NCBI GenBank assembly: GCA_905221605.1
Contig: CAJNDS010002035.1
Coordinates: 651,290-715,289, forward strand
Length of the DNA: 64,000 nucleotides
Direction: 5' to 3'
Source: Symbiodinium natans
Taxonomy: Eukaryota; Sar; Dinophyceae; Suessiales; Symbiodiniaceae
Notes under the pieces: model-generated
The model's input: only the letters and a program-made list of their open reading frames with translations
Told to the model about the DNA's origin: nothing
The model's database searches: none
Program-made: the position numbers and the translations under genes
Part shown: piece by piece, positions 21,644-31,336 of the stretch
How positions within the stretch are numbered: position 1 is the stretch's first letter
Layout of the letters: each line of letters begins with the position of its first letter

Positions 21644-22684
21644 ATGTGCTTGATCGGTTTGTGGTTCATGTTGCTAGAGATTGAACTATCCAATGCCAGA
21701 GAACATCAGTTGTATTTGCGAGGGGGACGTGTTCACTTCATGTTGCCAGTGGAGAAGAGATCCAGTCAGGGAGACGTGACCGAGCGTACCTTGGAATGCG
21801 CGTGCCGTTTTCGGCGGCAGCCGCTGTGCCCGTGGCACGCGGCGCAGAGACATCTCAATCGATTGCAGAATCTGAAGCATCAGCTGGGGGTGAGGGACCT
21901 GCCGCTGTTCCCAGGAGCACGGGGGGAGACCTTGCCTAAGGAAGCCTTCGTCGGCCATGTAAGGTCCACATTGCTGGCTGCCGGCATCGAGTGCAGCAGG
22001 CCAAACGAGGTTGGTCAGCTAGAGGAGAGATTTCAGGGACATGTCCTGAGGGTCAGTGGAGCGCAGTTCTTGTGCATGATAGGGCTCCCAGGGCATCTCA
22101 TACAAATGCATGGCCGGTGGACGTCCACTTCGGTGCTCAGATATCTGCAGCAGGCTCCTCTTCATTCAGTTCCAGTGGCAGCAGCGCAGGCCCTATCGTG
22201 TGGACAATCATCCGCAGCGGTTGCCATGACCGTGCAGCCGTTGTCTGAGTTGTTGAGCCCCAGGTTCTCGCAGGCAGTTGGCTCTGCGGCGGGGAGTGAC
22301 AAGTCGGGCGAGGCGCGTGAGCCTCCATTGAAGAAGCCAGCATGCCAGTTGGAGCATGCAGGGCAGAGAGAGCTTGAGAAGCTTCGGAGTGAGTTAGCCG
22401 GATTGGCTAGGGCCGTCAAAGCGCCGGCCGAGGTCTGGATACAGAACCCGAGGACGAAGAAGGTCCATCGGCCTACAGGCGACGAGCTCACGTCTGGATC
22501 AGATATGTGGGCTGCACGATGTGGATGGCCATATGGCATGAGGAGGCACTTCAGGCTAGCATCGCTCTCGGATAATGCCATAAAATGTCGTCGCTGTTTC
22601 GGCCTGACAGAAGATGGCGCAGGCTCTGACGACGGCAGTGAGGAGAGCTCCAGCTCAGTGTCTGGATCCAGTTCCGACTTGTGA
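21644..22684 (+). CDS. Tyrosine recombinase, catalytic part
   Basis: Carries the H-x-x-R box (GHVLRVSGAQ), the HGRW box and the nucleophile tyrosine in RYLQQ. The first catalytic arginine, normally in an LLRE-type motif, reads LLEIE here, one base from arginine (CTA versus CGA), so activity is doubtful. After about residue 180 comes a low-complexity region, then a possible zinc-binding end (CRRCF) and an acidic Ser-rich tail. The enzyme would integrate the circular double-stranded copy. Confidence 0.85.
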   Translation: MCLIGLWFMLLEIELSNAREHQLYLRGGRVHFMLPVEKRSSQGDVTERTLECACRFRRQPLCPWHAAQRHLNRLQNLKHQLGVRDLPLFPGARGETLPKEAFVGHVRSTLLAAGIECSRPNEVGQLEERFQGHVLRVSGAQFLCMIGLPGHLIQMHGRWTSTSVLRYLQQAPLHSVPVAAAQALSCGQSSAAVAMTVQPLSELLSPRFSQAVGSAAGSDKSGEAREPPLKKPACQLEHAGQRELEKLRSELAGLARAVKAPAEVWIQNPRTKKVHRPTGDELTSGSDMWAARCGWPYGMRRHFRLASLSDNAIKCRRCFGLTEDGAGSDDGSEESSSSVSGSSSDL

Positions 22685-23351
22685 TTATAGTCGTGTAGGC
22701 GCTACTCGGGGCTTCCTCTCGCGCACGTAAAAACAGTTAACCTAGAGCAGCGCGTGCCTGGCATGTGACAGTTGCGCCGAGTTTTTCTTGTCCGTAGCGC
22801 TGTGATGCGCTGTGTGCTCCCGCTGCTTCAGGACTTCGGCGAGTGGCCAGATACTTGGACCAGGACATCGGCGCGTTCGCTGGCTCCTGGCACAGTGAGC
22901 GAGCCTTTCAGTGTGCAGGAACTCGACTGATGTTGGAAGGGCCAGGGGGCGCCCGAGGACGTTTTTCTGCCAGTCATAGAGGGTCGCCCGCTAGCGTGGG
23001 GGTGGTCGCAGTACACGTGCGTCTGCGAGCCACAGACAGTTGGGGCAGTTGGTTCCCACTGTCGTGAGAGACCCTTGAAGTCGTAGTCGGCAGGAGCGCC
23101 AACACGGCGCAGAATGACAGCGTTGACCGCGGTGCTCCAGGTAAACGGCTCCTTGGTGTGCTGCAGGGCAGGCCTAATAATCTGTGTCCCATCCTGCAGT
23201 TTCGTATGTAAAGTGTGCGTGGTCAACAGTGTAGGCGTGCAGCGCAAGCCTTGAGCATCGACGCATGTTGTGAGTGTTGTTGGTGTCGGCAGTCAGTTCG
23301 GCACAGGCACAGAGTGGTGCGGCAGGATCCCAGCCGCGTGATGCCAGCGTG
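22685..23351. other. Spacer between recombinase and gag-like ORF
   Basis: About 0.6 kb without a convincing gene. Short frames on both strands lack family features. The gag frame is open from 23274, but its best start is 23352. Confidence 0.6.
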
Positions 23352-24527
23352 ATGGCGCAACATTCCGGAAAGTCGCTGCAGGAGGTGGCGACGCTCGCAG
23401 GGGCTGGTCATGACATCATGCGATATCTCGACTTGCGCGGAGTCAAGTCTGTCGGGACTTTAGCCATGCTCGGGCCCTCCGAATCAGAGTTTGAGCAGTT
23501 TCTTATCCATCCGCTGTTGCAGGGTTGGGGGTCAGGGGCCGATCGCATCGAGGTTGCTGAAGCCGAGAAGCCTATTGCAACTGCCATCCTTAAATACATG
23601 AGGGCTCTGGCGGTCGAGGATCGTAAAACCGCCACAGCCGCTCATCAAGCCCCCGCCGTGCCAGCAAATCAGCAGACAGCGGCAGCTGCGGGAACATCAG
23701 CGGCAGCAGGCGATCCAGAGAAAGTGCCCAGGACTTTGCCAGCAGGAGTTTGGGCCCAGCAGCTCAAGCGATATCAGAGGGTCTTGATTGATGGCACTCC
23801 GCGTCCCTTTCCGGAGAAACAAATCTTGGGGGCGGAAGCCACCCTAGCAAAGTTGTGGCATCAGTTGCACACATCCAAGACCTACGCTCCGCTTCCTTTA
23901 GGTGAGGTGATCGCTAAGCGCAGCTTTGATGCCGGTGCCACGGTAAACCCGCTGAGCAAGCGGTCCATCTCCCAGAAGGTCGTCATCGATGTGGACAAGG
24001 ACCAGCTTCGCACGGAGGAACCTGATGAGACTTGGGAGCCCCGTTCGTTGTTAGCAGTAATTGATGCTCTCAACGCCGTGAGGTGGGCATACGTCTTCGT
24101 AGAATATGGTCCTGAACTGGAAGTGCACGCCCTTTTCGACGTCTTCGAGCAACGAGCTAGGCAGCGTTCTTCACATCTTGACCTTTTCCGTCAGTACTAC
24201 GAGGCTGCAGCTCTGCATCTGTGCATGCAGATGAGAGCGGGGCTCACATTCACGGAGGCTGCGAAGATGATCATTGAGGACACGCACATGTTCCAGGAGG
24301 TGATGTCGCGAGATAGTCCCGTCAAGAAGCCCCCGCCCAAACGCAGACTGGATGATCCGGCCAGGGCTGGTGCGCCAGAACCCAAGCGTGGGAGGTGGGG
24401 TGCGCCGCAGCGTGGACGAGGCAGGGGTGCGGGTCGCAGCTCATCTTGGCAGTCTTGGGACAGCCGAAAGTGGGATGACAAGAGCCAGCGGGACTGGTAT
24501 CAGCACTCCCACAAGGACAAAGAGTAG
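23352..24527 (+). CDS. Gag-like structural protein
   Basis: 391 codons from ATG 23352 (an upstream in-frame ATG at 23274 is possible). Alanine-rich middle, charged helical C-terminal half, ending in a basic Arg-Gly tail (PKRGRWGAPQRGRGRGAG) that suits nucleic-acid binding. No zinc knuckle seen. It ends at a TAG (24525-24527) followed in the same frame by the polyprotein ORF. Assigned as Gag by position and tail, not by a conserved domain. Confidence 0.65.
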   Translation: MAQHSGKSLQEVATLAGAGHDIMRYLDLRGVKSVGTLAMLGPSESEFEQFLIHPLLQGWGSGADRIEVAEAEKPIATAILKYMRALAVEDRKTATAAHQAPAVPANQQTAAAAGTSAAAGDPEKVPRTLPAGVWAQQLKRYQRVLIDGTPRPFPEKQILGAEATLAKLWHQLHTSKTYAPLPLGEVIAKRSFDAGATVNPLSKRSISQKVVIDVDKDQLRTEEPDETWEPRSLLAVIDALNAVRWAYVFVEYGPELEVHALFDVFEQRARQRSSHLDLFRQYYEAAALHLCMQMRAGLTFTEAAKMIIEDTHMFQEVMSRDSPVKKPPPKRRLDDPARAGAPEPKRGRWGAPQRGRGRGAGRSSSWQSWDSRKWDDKSQRDWYQHSHKDKE

Positions 24528-27500
24528 GGAAGTGGGGGTGGCACTGGAGTGGGACGGTTCCACGACCCCACCTGCCCTACGAACCCACACACCTCATCAG
24601 GAGCCTCATCCGAGTGGGGGGAGGATGCACAGCCCCGTTCCACAGCTGCTGCAGGATGTCAAGGAGAATCCTCATCCTCAGCAGTTCGGCCTCGGACCTC
24701 AGAAGAGTGGCGTGAGGAGGCCACAGCGGCTGAGGCTTACCCAGAAATCATCCACTTAGATTTTTTCAGCGGAGCGGGGTCAGCATCGCTCGCTTTGCGC
24801 AAGCTTGGCGTGCCAGTGCGCGCGCTGTTGAGCTGGGAGGTTGACCCAGCTGCGCGGGCCATCGCGCAAAAGGCATTTCAAGGGCTCCGGTATGACAGGG
24901 GAGACTTCACGCAGGATGAAGCCTCCGCGGTGGCAACGCTGGTCAGGGACACATGCCAGGGAAGTCGACTGCCAGTGTTGATCACAGCTGGGCCTCCCTG
25001 CCCAGACTACTCCAAGATCAAGTCACATCCCGCGGGGCGTGATGGATCTAGCGGAGGCCTCTTTGTGCAGTTTACGCAGTTTCTTGCGGAGTTGGAGGCG
25101 CAATTGAGTGACTTCCATTGCTTGATCCTGGTAGAGAACGTTCATATGGCCAATGGGGCGGACATCGCCTGGTTCAGCCATGCGATGAAGGCCAGTCCTA
25201 TCCTAGCAGATGCTGCTGACTATGGCCTCATTGCTAGGCCCAGGCTGTGGTGGTCACGGGTGAACTGGACTAAGGTGAATCATCATCCTGAGCATGGTGG
25301 AGAACTCAAGTGGACTAAACAAGGTAAGGTTCACAGGCTCAAACTGGACGTTTGTCGAGATGAGCCGTCCCAGATTGCCATGAAAGGATTGAGTTTTCAC
25401 CCCAAGGTCAATGATGGATCATGCCGACTCCCGTGCCTCACAACCCCTGCTCCAGATAGTAGTGGCCGCGAAGCGCCACGCTCTATGAAGGGGCGACTTG
25501 ACTCCGCCACGCGGGGAAGATGGTTGCAAGGCGCAAGGCAATATGCTCCATGGCACTATGCCGACACTGCCATGGTGAAGGACGCACATAACGTCTTGCA
25601 GTTGTTGCCGGCTGAGGTGAAGGAGCAGCTTCATCATTTTGATGTTGGGTTCACATCCTCGCCGCAACTCACGCCCCGGGACCGGCATAGGTTGCTAGGG
25701 AACTCGTGGCACGTTGGTGTTGCGAAGATCCTGTTGGCCTTAGTGCTGGCGGAGACTCGGGGTAGCAGTCCTATTGACGAGAGTGCCACTCAAGATTTTG
25801 GGAGCACCTTGAAGGAGGTGACCGCTAGTGCAAAAAGGGTTGGCATACCGATGCACAAGGCTCCTGAGCTTGGGGCACACATACTCATGATGCCTGCTGA
25901 AAACATGCTGCAGCACTGGGAGCACTCACAGCATGCGTTGCACCCTCTTGACATTCCGCCCGTCGTAGATCCCGCCATTGAGAAAACAGCGTGCCGGTTG
26001 TTGGCCGTTGGCGCGCAGGTGAGTGAGCTCAGGACTCGCGTCCTGGCAGACGTTCGGGAGCTTATTCGGGTTTCGCGTTCTAGCACTGAGGAGTGGTTCA
26101 AGTCTTTGCCCCCACATGTCCAGGACGCATACCGCTTGGAGGACGGTCGCATTGTGCAGATACCTGTGTTTATTCGGCTGCTCCAAAGTTGCAATTATGA
26201 GGACTGTCATAACCTGCAGCGAGATCTCAGCGAGGGATTCCCGCTGCTGGGCGAGCTCCCAAGATCACCAGGTTGGCAACCGCGGACAGATGAGAAGTAT
26301 CAACATCCCATTGACAGGCAGACCTTTGCCGCCCTCAACTTTTCTTATGTGTGTCAGAAATTGGCCAAACCAAAAGTAGACCCAGAATGGAGGACTTTGC
26401 TCGAGGAAATCACGGAGGAAGTGGCCCAGAATCGAATGCAGGGCCCGTTCACGGCCCCATCAAGTTGGCCGCGGCAGACAGTCGCAGTGCCTGACCGAGA
26501 AGGGTTCACACACTGCCGGCCATTGCTGGACACTCAGCCTCGTGTAGCGGGGGCGTTCTCGGTAGTACAAATGGGTAGTGATGGGCGGCGCAAGGTCAGG
26601 AGATGCGAGGGTTATCGCCGTAGTCATCATAATTCAACAATAAAGGCGCTAGACGTGCCGGCGCATGACACGGTGGACACATACGTGCAGCTGATCCGTT
26701 TCCTGCGCGGGCTCGGACTGCGATGCACCATCTGGTGCCAGGATCTTTGGGCCGCATACCGGCAATACCCAGTGGCCAGACCGGATGAGGCGTATGTGTT
26801 GCTGCAATTGCCACATGGACCTAGCCTGTGGCGGCATTCGGTGCTCCCTTTTGGCAGCAGTTCCTCTGTTTGGTGCTTCAACCGCTGCACGGACGCGTTG
26901 CTTTTCCTGGGCCGGTGCTTGCTACTGTGCTTGGTGCTGCGTTTTGTGGATGATATCGGGTCTCCTGACGCGGAGTGGAGTGCCAACAGTAGTTTCTCGG
27001 CTTTCAGCGAGCTTTGTGAATTGTTGGGTTTGCGGTTGAAACCTTCTAAAGCCCAACCCCCGAGCAACGTGCAGAAGTTGTTAGGGGTGACCATTTCCGT
27101 GAAGGAAGAAGGTATTGTCCTTGAACCCACGCCGCAAAGGATACAGAAGGTTAGGGCTGCGTTGCAACAGGCGCTGGCGTCTGACAGTCTGACTCCCGAA
27201 GAGGCGGCTCGCATCACGGGCAAGATCAACTTCCTGAATACCACCATGTTCGGGCAATTGGGTGCATCGGCCATGCAACCACTTTACGCCAGAGCAAGAG
27301 ACTGCCGGGGAGATTCGAGTCATAGTCTCAATGGGGCGTTGAGGAGCGCGTTGACCACTCTGAACGCTATTCTCGCCAATCCAGTCCCCAGGGTCATCCC
27401 ATATGGCGATGGAGCGCCAGCGCAGATTGTGTTGTATGCAGATGCCTTTTTCGAGCTGGGAGACTCTTCCTTTGGGCTGGCAGACAATCCGCCGGAGCAT

Positions 27501-28037
27501 TGGTCCACTTCTCGTTGCCGATATTATCGAAATGGTCTGGGATTCGTTTTGCGCACTCCGCAGGGAGTGCGTTGCACACACACTTCGGTGCCAGCGTACG
27601 TGCTTTCTTTGTTTTCATCTAGAAGGGCTTATATTTATGCTCTGGAAATCTTAGCGCAGCTTCTGGGTGTCTTGACCAGCTTGGATGTAGTGCGCGGCCG
27701 CTGGATTGGTTTCATTGACAACACCGCAGGCAGGGCGGCTTTGAACAGAGGATATGGGCGAGACCCGGCCATCAACCACCTATTAGCATTCTTCTGGGCC
27801 TTCGCATCAAGAGTGCAGTGGAGCCCACATTTTGAATGGGTGCCGAGCGAGCTAAACGTATCTGACCCGATTTCGCGAGGGGATTGGGAGTTGGCCTCAC
27901 GCGGAGGCTGGAGCAAGCTAGACTCTCCTTTGGAGCCCTTGTGGCGCATATTCGCCAAGGTCGCAGGGGACTTGCGCTACGCGGTCGGTCAGGCCGTGGA
28001 TGATGTGGTGGCCCTTCAGTGGAGTTTTCAGATTTGA
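24528..28037 (+). CDS. Cytosine-5 DNA methyltransferase-reverse transcriptase-RNase H polyprotein
   Basis: About 1,169 codons in the gag frame. Methyltransferase: motif I DFFSGAGSASLALRKLG, motif IV GPPCPDYS with the catalytic Cys, motif VI ENV, and a C-terminal RHRLLGNSWHVGVAKIL motif IX/X. RT: LWAAYRQYPVA, LPFGSSSSVW and the FVDD catalytic box. RNase H: LYADAFFE, a conserved E in YALEILAQLL, FIDNTAGRAAL and WVPSELNVSDPISR. DIRS-like RTs share this RT-RH arrangement. No ATG occurs between the gag TAG and motif VI of the methyltransferase, so expression probably needs read-through of the TAG. The methyltransferase is the cytosine-5 type, not the adenine type found in classical DIRS elements. 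Confidence 0.93.
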   Translation, partial: GSGGGTGVGRFHDPTCPTNPHTSSGASSEWGEDAQPRSTAAAGCQGESSSSAVRPRTSEEWREEATAAEAYPEIIHLDFFSGAGSASLALRKLGVPVRALLSWEVDPAARAIAQKAFQGLRYDRGDFTQDEASAVATLVRDTCQGSRLPVLITAGPPCPDYSKIKSHPAGRDGSSGGLFVQFTQFLAELEAQLSDFHCLILVENVHMANGADIAWFSHAMKASPILADAADYGLIARPRLWWSRVNWTKVNHHPEHGGELKWTKQGKVHRLKLDVCRDEPSQIAMKGLSFHPKVNDGSCRLPCLTTPAPDSSGREAPRSMKGRLDSATRGRWLQGARQYAPWHYADTAMVKDAHNVLQLLPAEVKEQLHHFDVGFTSSPQLTPRDRHRLLGNSWHVGVAKILLALVLAETRGSSPIDESATQDFGSTLKEVTASAKRVGIPMHKAPELGAHILMMPAENMLQHWEHSQHALHPLDIPPVVDPAIEKTACRLLAVGAQVSELRTRVLADVRELIRVSRSSTEEWFKSLPPHVQDAYRLEDGRIVQIPVFIRLLQSCNYEDCHNLQRDLSEGFPLLGELPRSPGWQPRTDEKYQHPIDRQTFAALNFSYVCQKLAKPKVDPEWRTLLEEITEEVAQNRMQGPFTAPSSWPRQTVAVPDREGFTHCRPLLDTQPRVAGAFSVVQMGSDGRRKVRRCEGYRRSHHNSTIKALDVPAHDTVDTYVQLIRFLRGLGLRCTIWCQDLWAAYRQYPVARPDEAYVLLQLPHGPSLWRHSVLPFGSSSSVWCFNRCTDALLFLGRCLLLCLVLRFVDDIGSPDAEWSANSSFSAFSELCELLGLRLKPSKAQPPSNVQKLLGVTISVKEEGIVLEPTPQRIQKVRAALQQALASDSLTPEEAARITGKINFLNTTMFGQLGASAMQPLYARARDCRGDSSHSLNGALRSALTTLNAILANPVPRVIPYGDGAPAQIVLYADAFFELGDSSFGLADNPPEHWSTSRCRYYRNGLGFVLRTPQGVRCTHTSVPAYVLSLFSSRRAYIYALEILAQLLGVLTSLDVVRGRWIGFIDNTAGRAALNRGYGRDPAINHLLAFFWAFASRVQWSPHFEWVPSELNVSDPISRGDWELASRGGWSKLDSPLEPLWRIFAKVAGDLRYAVGQAVDDVVALQWSFQI

Positions 28038-28080
28038 GCGATTCTCCTATGACCCGCCACGGGGTGGGGATGGGGCTGTG

Positions 28081-28252
28081 CCGGGTGGCGGTCAGACTGC
28101 ACAGCCCGAAGTCCCTCACCCGTGAGCCGAGAAGGCGAATGCGAATCCACGTGAGCTTCACCCGAGATTCAAGCACACCACAGCTCCGTGGGATGGTGAA
28201 GACAAAGCATCGTAGTCATTCTTGCATTCAAGAGCATGCCGAGTCACGTGTC
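28081..28252 (+). repeat. Split direct repeat B1
   Basis: 172 bp beginning CCGGGTGGCGGTCAGACTGC, abutting A2 exactly. It differs from B2 only near its end (CACGTG versus CACATG). Confidence 0.95.
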
Positions 28253-28341
28253 GTGTTGGCACAGAATGTGCGAAGTGACATGACACGAGGCAGGGTCTGC
28301 ACGCTGTAGCCGTGCAGGCCCGAGCATAGCATTTTCGAACA
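28253..28341 (+). repeat. Split direct repeat A2
   Basis: Perfect copy of A1. The B1-A2 junction is the same sequence that forms when the two element ends join, as expected for a circular replication intermediate. A 60-bp unique stretch (28342-28401) follows. Confidence 0.95.
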
Positions 28342-28401
28342 CCCTCCCACCACTCCCAAGGAGTAACGTTAAGGGGGTGCCACGTGGCATTCCACGGCTC
28401 T

Positions 28402-28573
28402 CCGGGTGGCGGTCAGACTGCACAGCCCGAAGTCCCTCACCCGTGAGCCGAGAAGGCGAATGCGAATCCACGTGAGCTTCACCCGAGATTCAAGCACACC
28501 ACAGCTCCGTGGGATGGTGAAGACAAAGCATCGTAGTCATTCTTGCATTCAAGAGCATGCCGAGTCACATGTC
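28402..28573 (+). repeat. Split direct repeat B2, right terminus
   Basis: 172 bp matching B1 with one difference. Its last base is followed directly by TTGGTTAATAAG of the interrupted family D element. Confidence 0.95.
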
Positions 28574-28589
28574 TTGGTTAATAAGTACC
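28574..28589. mobile_element. Right end of the interrupted family D element
   Basis: TTGGTTAATAAGTACC, the inverted repeat of the left end at 20436. Confidence 0.8.
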
Positions 28590-30814
28590 GTGAACTTCCA
28601 AGTACGCGTCACCATGTCCGCATTTGCGGACCTACGGCGTCAGGAGTTCAAGCTGTAGAGACTGTAGAGGGCAGAGAATCGGGGAGTGGGATGTGCAGAG
28701 GGTGTTGGTCAGATGTCGTACATTTAGTTGCCTGCGATTTGCTGTGTAAAGCCCGGCGCTCAAATTGATGCTCAGGAAGATGGCGAGGCCCTGCTGCAGC
28801 TTGTTTTTGCTTAGGGTTTAGGTTTAGGGTGAAGGGTGTAGGGTTTAGGGTTAGTCTGGCACTCAATCTGTCACATTTCTGTTCGCCTGTGCTTGTGGGG
28901 CTCTGTGGACTTAGGTTTTTTCCCCCAAGCCGTGGTCACATATGGGCATTTCCGAAAAGAGGGTCCGTCTCTAGCATACCCCCAACACACCATATGGGAG
29001 ACTTGGTAGATGGATGCGGGCCAGGTAAACCCGAAACCCTAGACTCTGAAGGGTTGCGAGTTCCGAGCTTGCGACGGGCACGGTGGCCAAGCTGGTTTAG
29101 GGATTAGGGTTTCGGGTTTGGGGTTTGGGGTTTAGGGTTTATTCGCGTGCCATCAGAAATGCTAGGACCTTGGAGTAGCCTTCCCTTGTGAGGTTTAAGA
29201 GGACTTTGTTTTGTTCAGCGGGTTTTAGGGCCAACCTCGGACATGTTTGCTTTCTGGCACTCGGAGAATTCATGGAGGCGGTTTGTATCGAGCGTCTAAG
29301 AGGGCCCGCACATGGTGCAGGTGCATAAGGAAGGTTTAGGGTTTAGGGCTGCACTCCCCCCCCCCCCCCCAAATCTATCCATAGCAGCGTGGCATGATGC
29401 CAACCTGTCTCCCGGAGCAAACTGTGCAGAATGCGGCAGAGCAAGCATGCGAAGTGAGCGCTAAACATTGGTGTGCTTGATGTTCTGGATTGGAAATTTA
29501 GTTACAGGTGAAAGTAAAAGACCTCCATGACTAAATGCAGGACCTAAACCATCAACCTCTGCCAGCACTTTTTTATTAAGTGGAGCCATTGCAGGAGCTC
29601 TTTACTTTCGGATGCCCTGCTACGCAGCTCATCGTGCTGCTGGATGGCTCGGTCGACGCCCGCTGCCCTGTATTCAGCTCTTCCCCTAAACCCTACGTAT
29701 GCCCTGCCCTCCGCCGGCGCATCAACTTTGAAACACCATGGTGACAGGACGCAGAGCAGGCCCTCATTTTAATTTTTGTTGCTTCCTTTGTAAGCCCCTT
29801 TTAAACCAAAAAGGGTACCCTTTTTTTCCTGGGTTACTCCTTGGGTCTAGTCAAGGCGTTCGTGTTGATGTAGGTTTGATGCAGAGTCTGACATGCTTGG
29901 CCTGGGGCGTTATACAGTTTATAGTTTAATTTGGGTTTAGGGTTTAGGGTTTAGGGTTTAGGGTTTAGGGTTTAGGGTTTAGGGTTTAGGGTTTAGGGTT
30001 TAGGGTTTAGGGTTAATTTGGGGGGCGTGTGTCGTTTTGGGTTGAGTAGACCTTGGACGTTCAGGATTGGGCCCAGGGGTTCAAAATGGGGCTAGCAAAG
30101 GGTTCGTTTGGCTCAGGGCTTGGCAGAGGGTCTGGGGCTTCGGGCTTAGGGCTTATGTAAGGTTAGTATAGGATTAGTTTAGGACTTAGGGTTACTAGGG
30201 TTAAGGTTTATTCTTGTGCAATCAGCTGGGTTTAGGGTTTAGGGTTTAGGGTTTAGGGTTTAGGGTCTAGGGTCTAGGGTTTAGGGTTTAGGGTTCAGGG
30301 TTTAGGGTTTAGGGTTTGGGGTTTAGGGTATAGGGTGTGCCTGAGCCAAGTCCCCTGCACGAAGGTCACGCACCCGCCACCGTCGCCCGCGAAGCGGATG
30401 CCGCGGCACCACCTTAATGCATCTTGAGAGGATTTACATGGCCTGCGTGGGAATACTTTTTAAAATAAGTTTTGGGTACTATAATTTCTAAGAAGCAGTC
30501 AAGACTAAAACTCCAAGTTCAGTATAGACATGTGGGTGTTGTTTCAACTCGGGCCCTTTGGAAAGATGCAAATGTTGCCGTTCTGGAGCTCTGACACAGG
30601 TTTAGACGTCAGAGATGCCAGTTTGCACCTTGTGTCTTGTGTATAGGCCTTGTGTCTAGGTTCAGGGTGAAGACGGCATTGCTTGGCAGGTGCAGAGGGC
30701 ACAGATAACCCTAAAGACTCACATTCCAGATGGTGCACTCTTTGCGTTCGGTGCTGTTCTGGCTCGTGCTGTGTATAGGGCTGCGGCAACTACAAGAAAT
30801 TGTCTAAACCTACA
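28590..30814. other. Intergenic or intronic sequence with telomere-like arrays
   Basis: TTTAGGG arrays at 29,933-30,012 and 30,230-30,330, a poly-C run at 29,357, and a family C element part near 29,775-29,850 (AAGGGTACCC...CTGGGTTACTCC). The segment at about 29,230-29,325 reads open (LGHVCFLALGEFMEAVC), but no product is recognised. Confidence 0.5.
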
Positions 30815-30862
30815 TGCGACAAGTTTGCCGAGGAAAAGAAGGGCGACGTCTACGTCTGGGAG
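30815..30862 (+). CDS. Candidate exon (CDKFAEEKKGDVYVWE)
   Basis: Coding-like hydrophilic segment with an acceptor-type GCCGAG/G inside it and GCCAAACCCC after it. It could be one of several exons of an unassigned + strand gene with the segments at 31.2, 32.6, 34.0 and 37.7 kb. Confidence 0.35.
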
Positions 30863-31198
30863 GCCAAACCCCTAGACCCCAAGCCCTGAACTGTAAAGCC
30901 CTGCACTATAATTGCAACCGAAGCCAAAAGAACCCTGAGCCCTAAACCCTAAACCCAAAACCCTAAACCCTAAACCCTAAACCCTAAACCCCAAACCCTT
31001 TACACCTCAGACCGAACTTGGACCCTTACACCCTTCAAGCCTGAAGCTCCTCAACTCCCCCAACTCCTTTAAACCCTTACTATTGTTTGCATCAAATCCT
31101 TAAACCCCAAACCCCTGACTCCTGTAAACCCTTTAACCCTGAAACCCCAAACCCTTAAATCCTTTAACCCTTACTCTTTTACATCAAGTCGAAGCCAG

Positions 31199-31290
31199 GA
31201 GTTCACCAGGGCCAGGCGCGCTCGCTCGGGAGCCGTGTTTGGCGCCTGGAGCCTCAGTGTTGCGAGTTGCAAAGGACTAAAAAACCCGGA
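31199..31290 (+). CDS. Candidate exon (EFTRARRARSGAVFGAW)
   Basis: Follows AAGCCAG/G; open through GLKNPE up to a family C element that begins GGAGTAAGCCC. The exon-then-element layout matches the confirmed introns of the 38-47 kb gene. Product unknown. Confidence 0.35.
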
Positions 31291-31336
31291 GTAAGCCCAA
31301 AAGGGTACCTCCTTCTTCCTAGGTTACTCTGGGGAC
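31289..31336. mobile_element. Short family C element
   Basis: GGAGTAAGCCC to CCTAGGTTACTC, a truncated relative of the intron-forming copy at 43,406-43,501. Confidence 0.5.

Larger units (their letters stand above)
20528..28573 (+). mobile_element. Tyrosine-recombinase retroelement with split direct repeats and a DNA methyltransferase
   Basis: An 8,046-bp element with the A1-[ORFs]-B1-A2-B2 split-repeat layout of PAT/Ngaro-type members of the DIRS order. A1 is 20528-20616, B1 28081-28252, A2 28253-28341, B2 28402-28573. A1 and A2 are identical over 89 bp; B1 and B2 differ at one of 172 bp. The ends are exact, because the host sequence resumes mid-palindrome with no target duplication, as expected for recombinase-mediated insertion of a circle. 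It carries a tyrosine recombinase, a Gag-like protein, and methyltransferase-RT-RNase H. It contains no telomere-like heptamers, unlike its surroundings. Confidence 0.92.

Noticed and set aside
21154-22581. Minus-strand frames inside the retroelement
   Set aside because: They overlap the recognisable recombinase and show no family features; shadows of the coding strand.
24549-28037. Polyprotein starting at a GTG at 24549
   Set aside because: Nothing supports a nuclear GTG start. The frame is continuous with Gag through one TAG, which is a better explanation.
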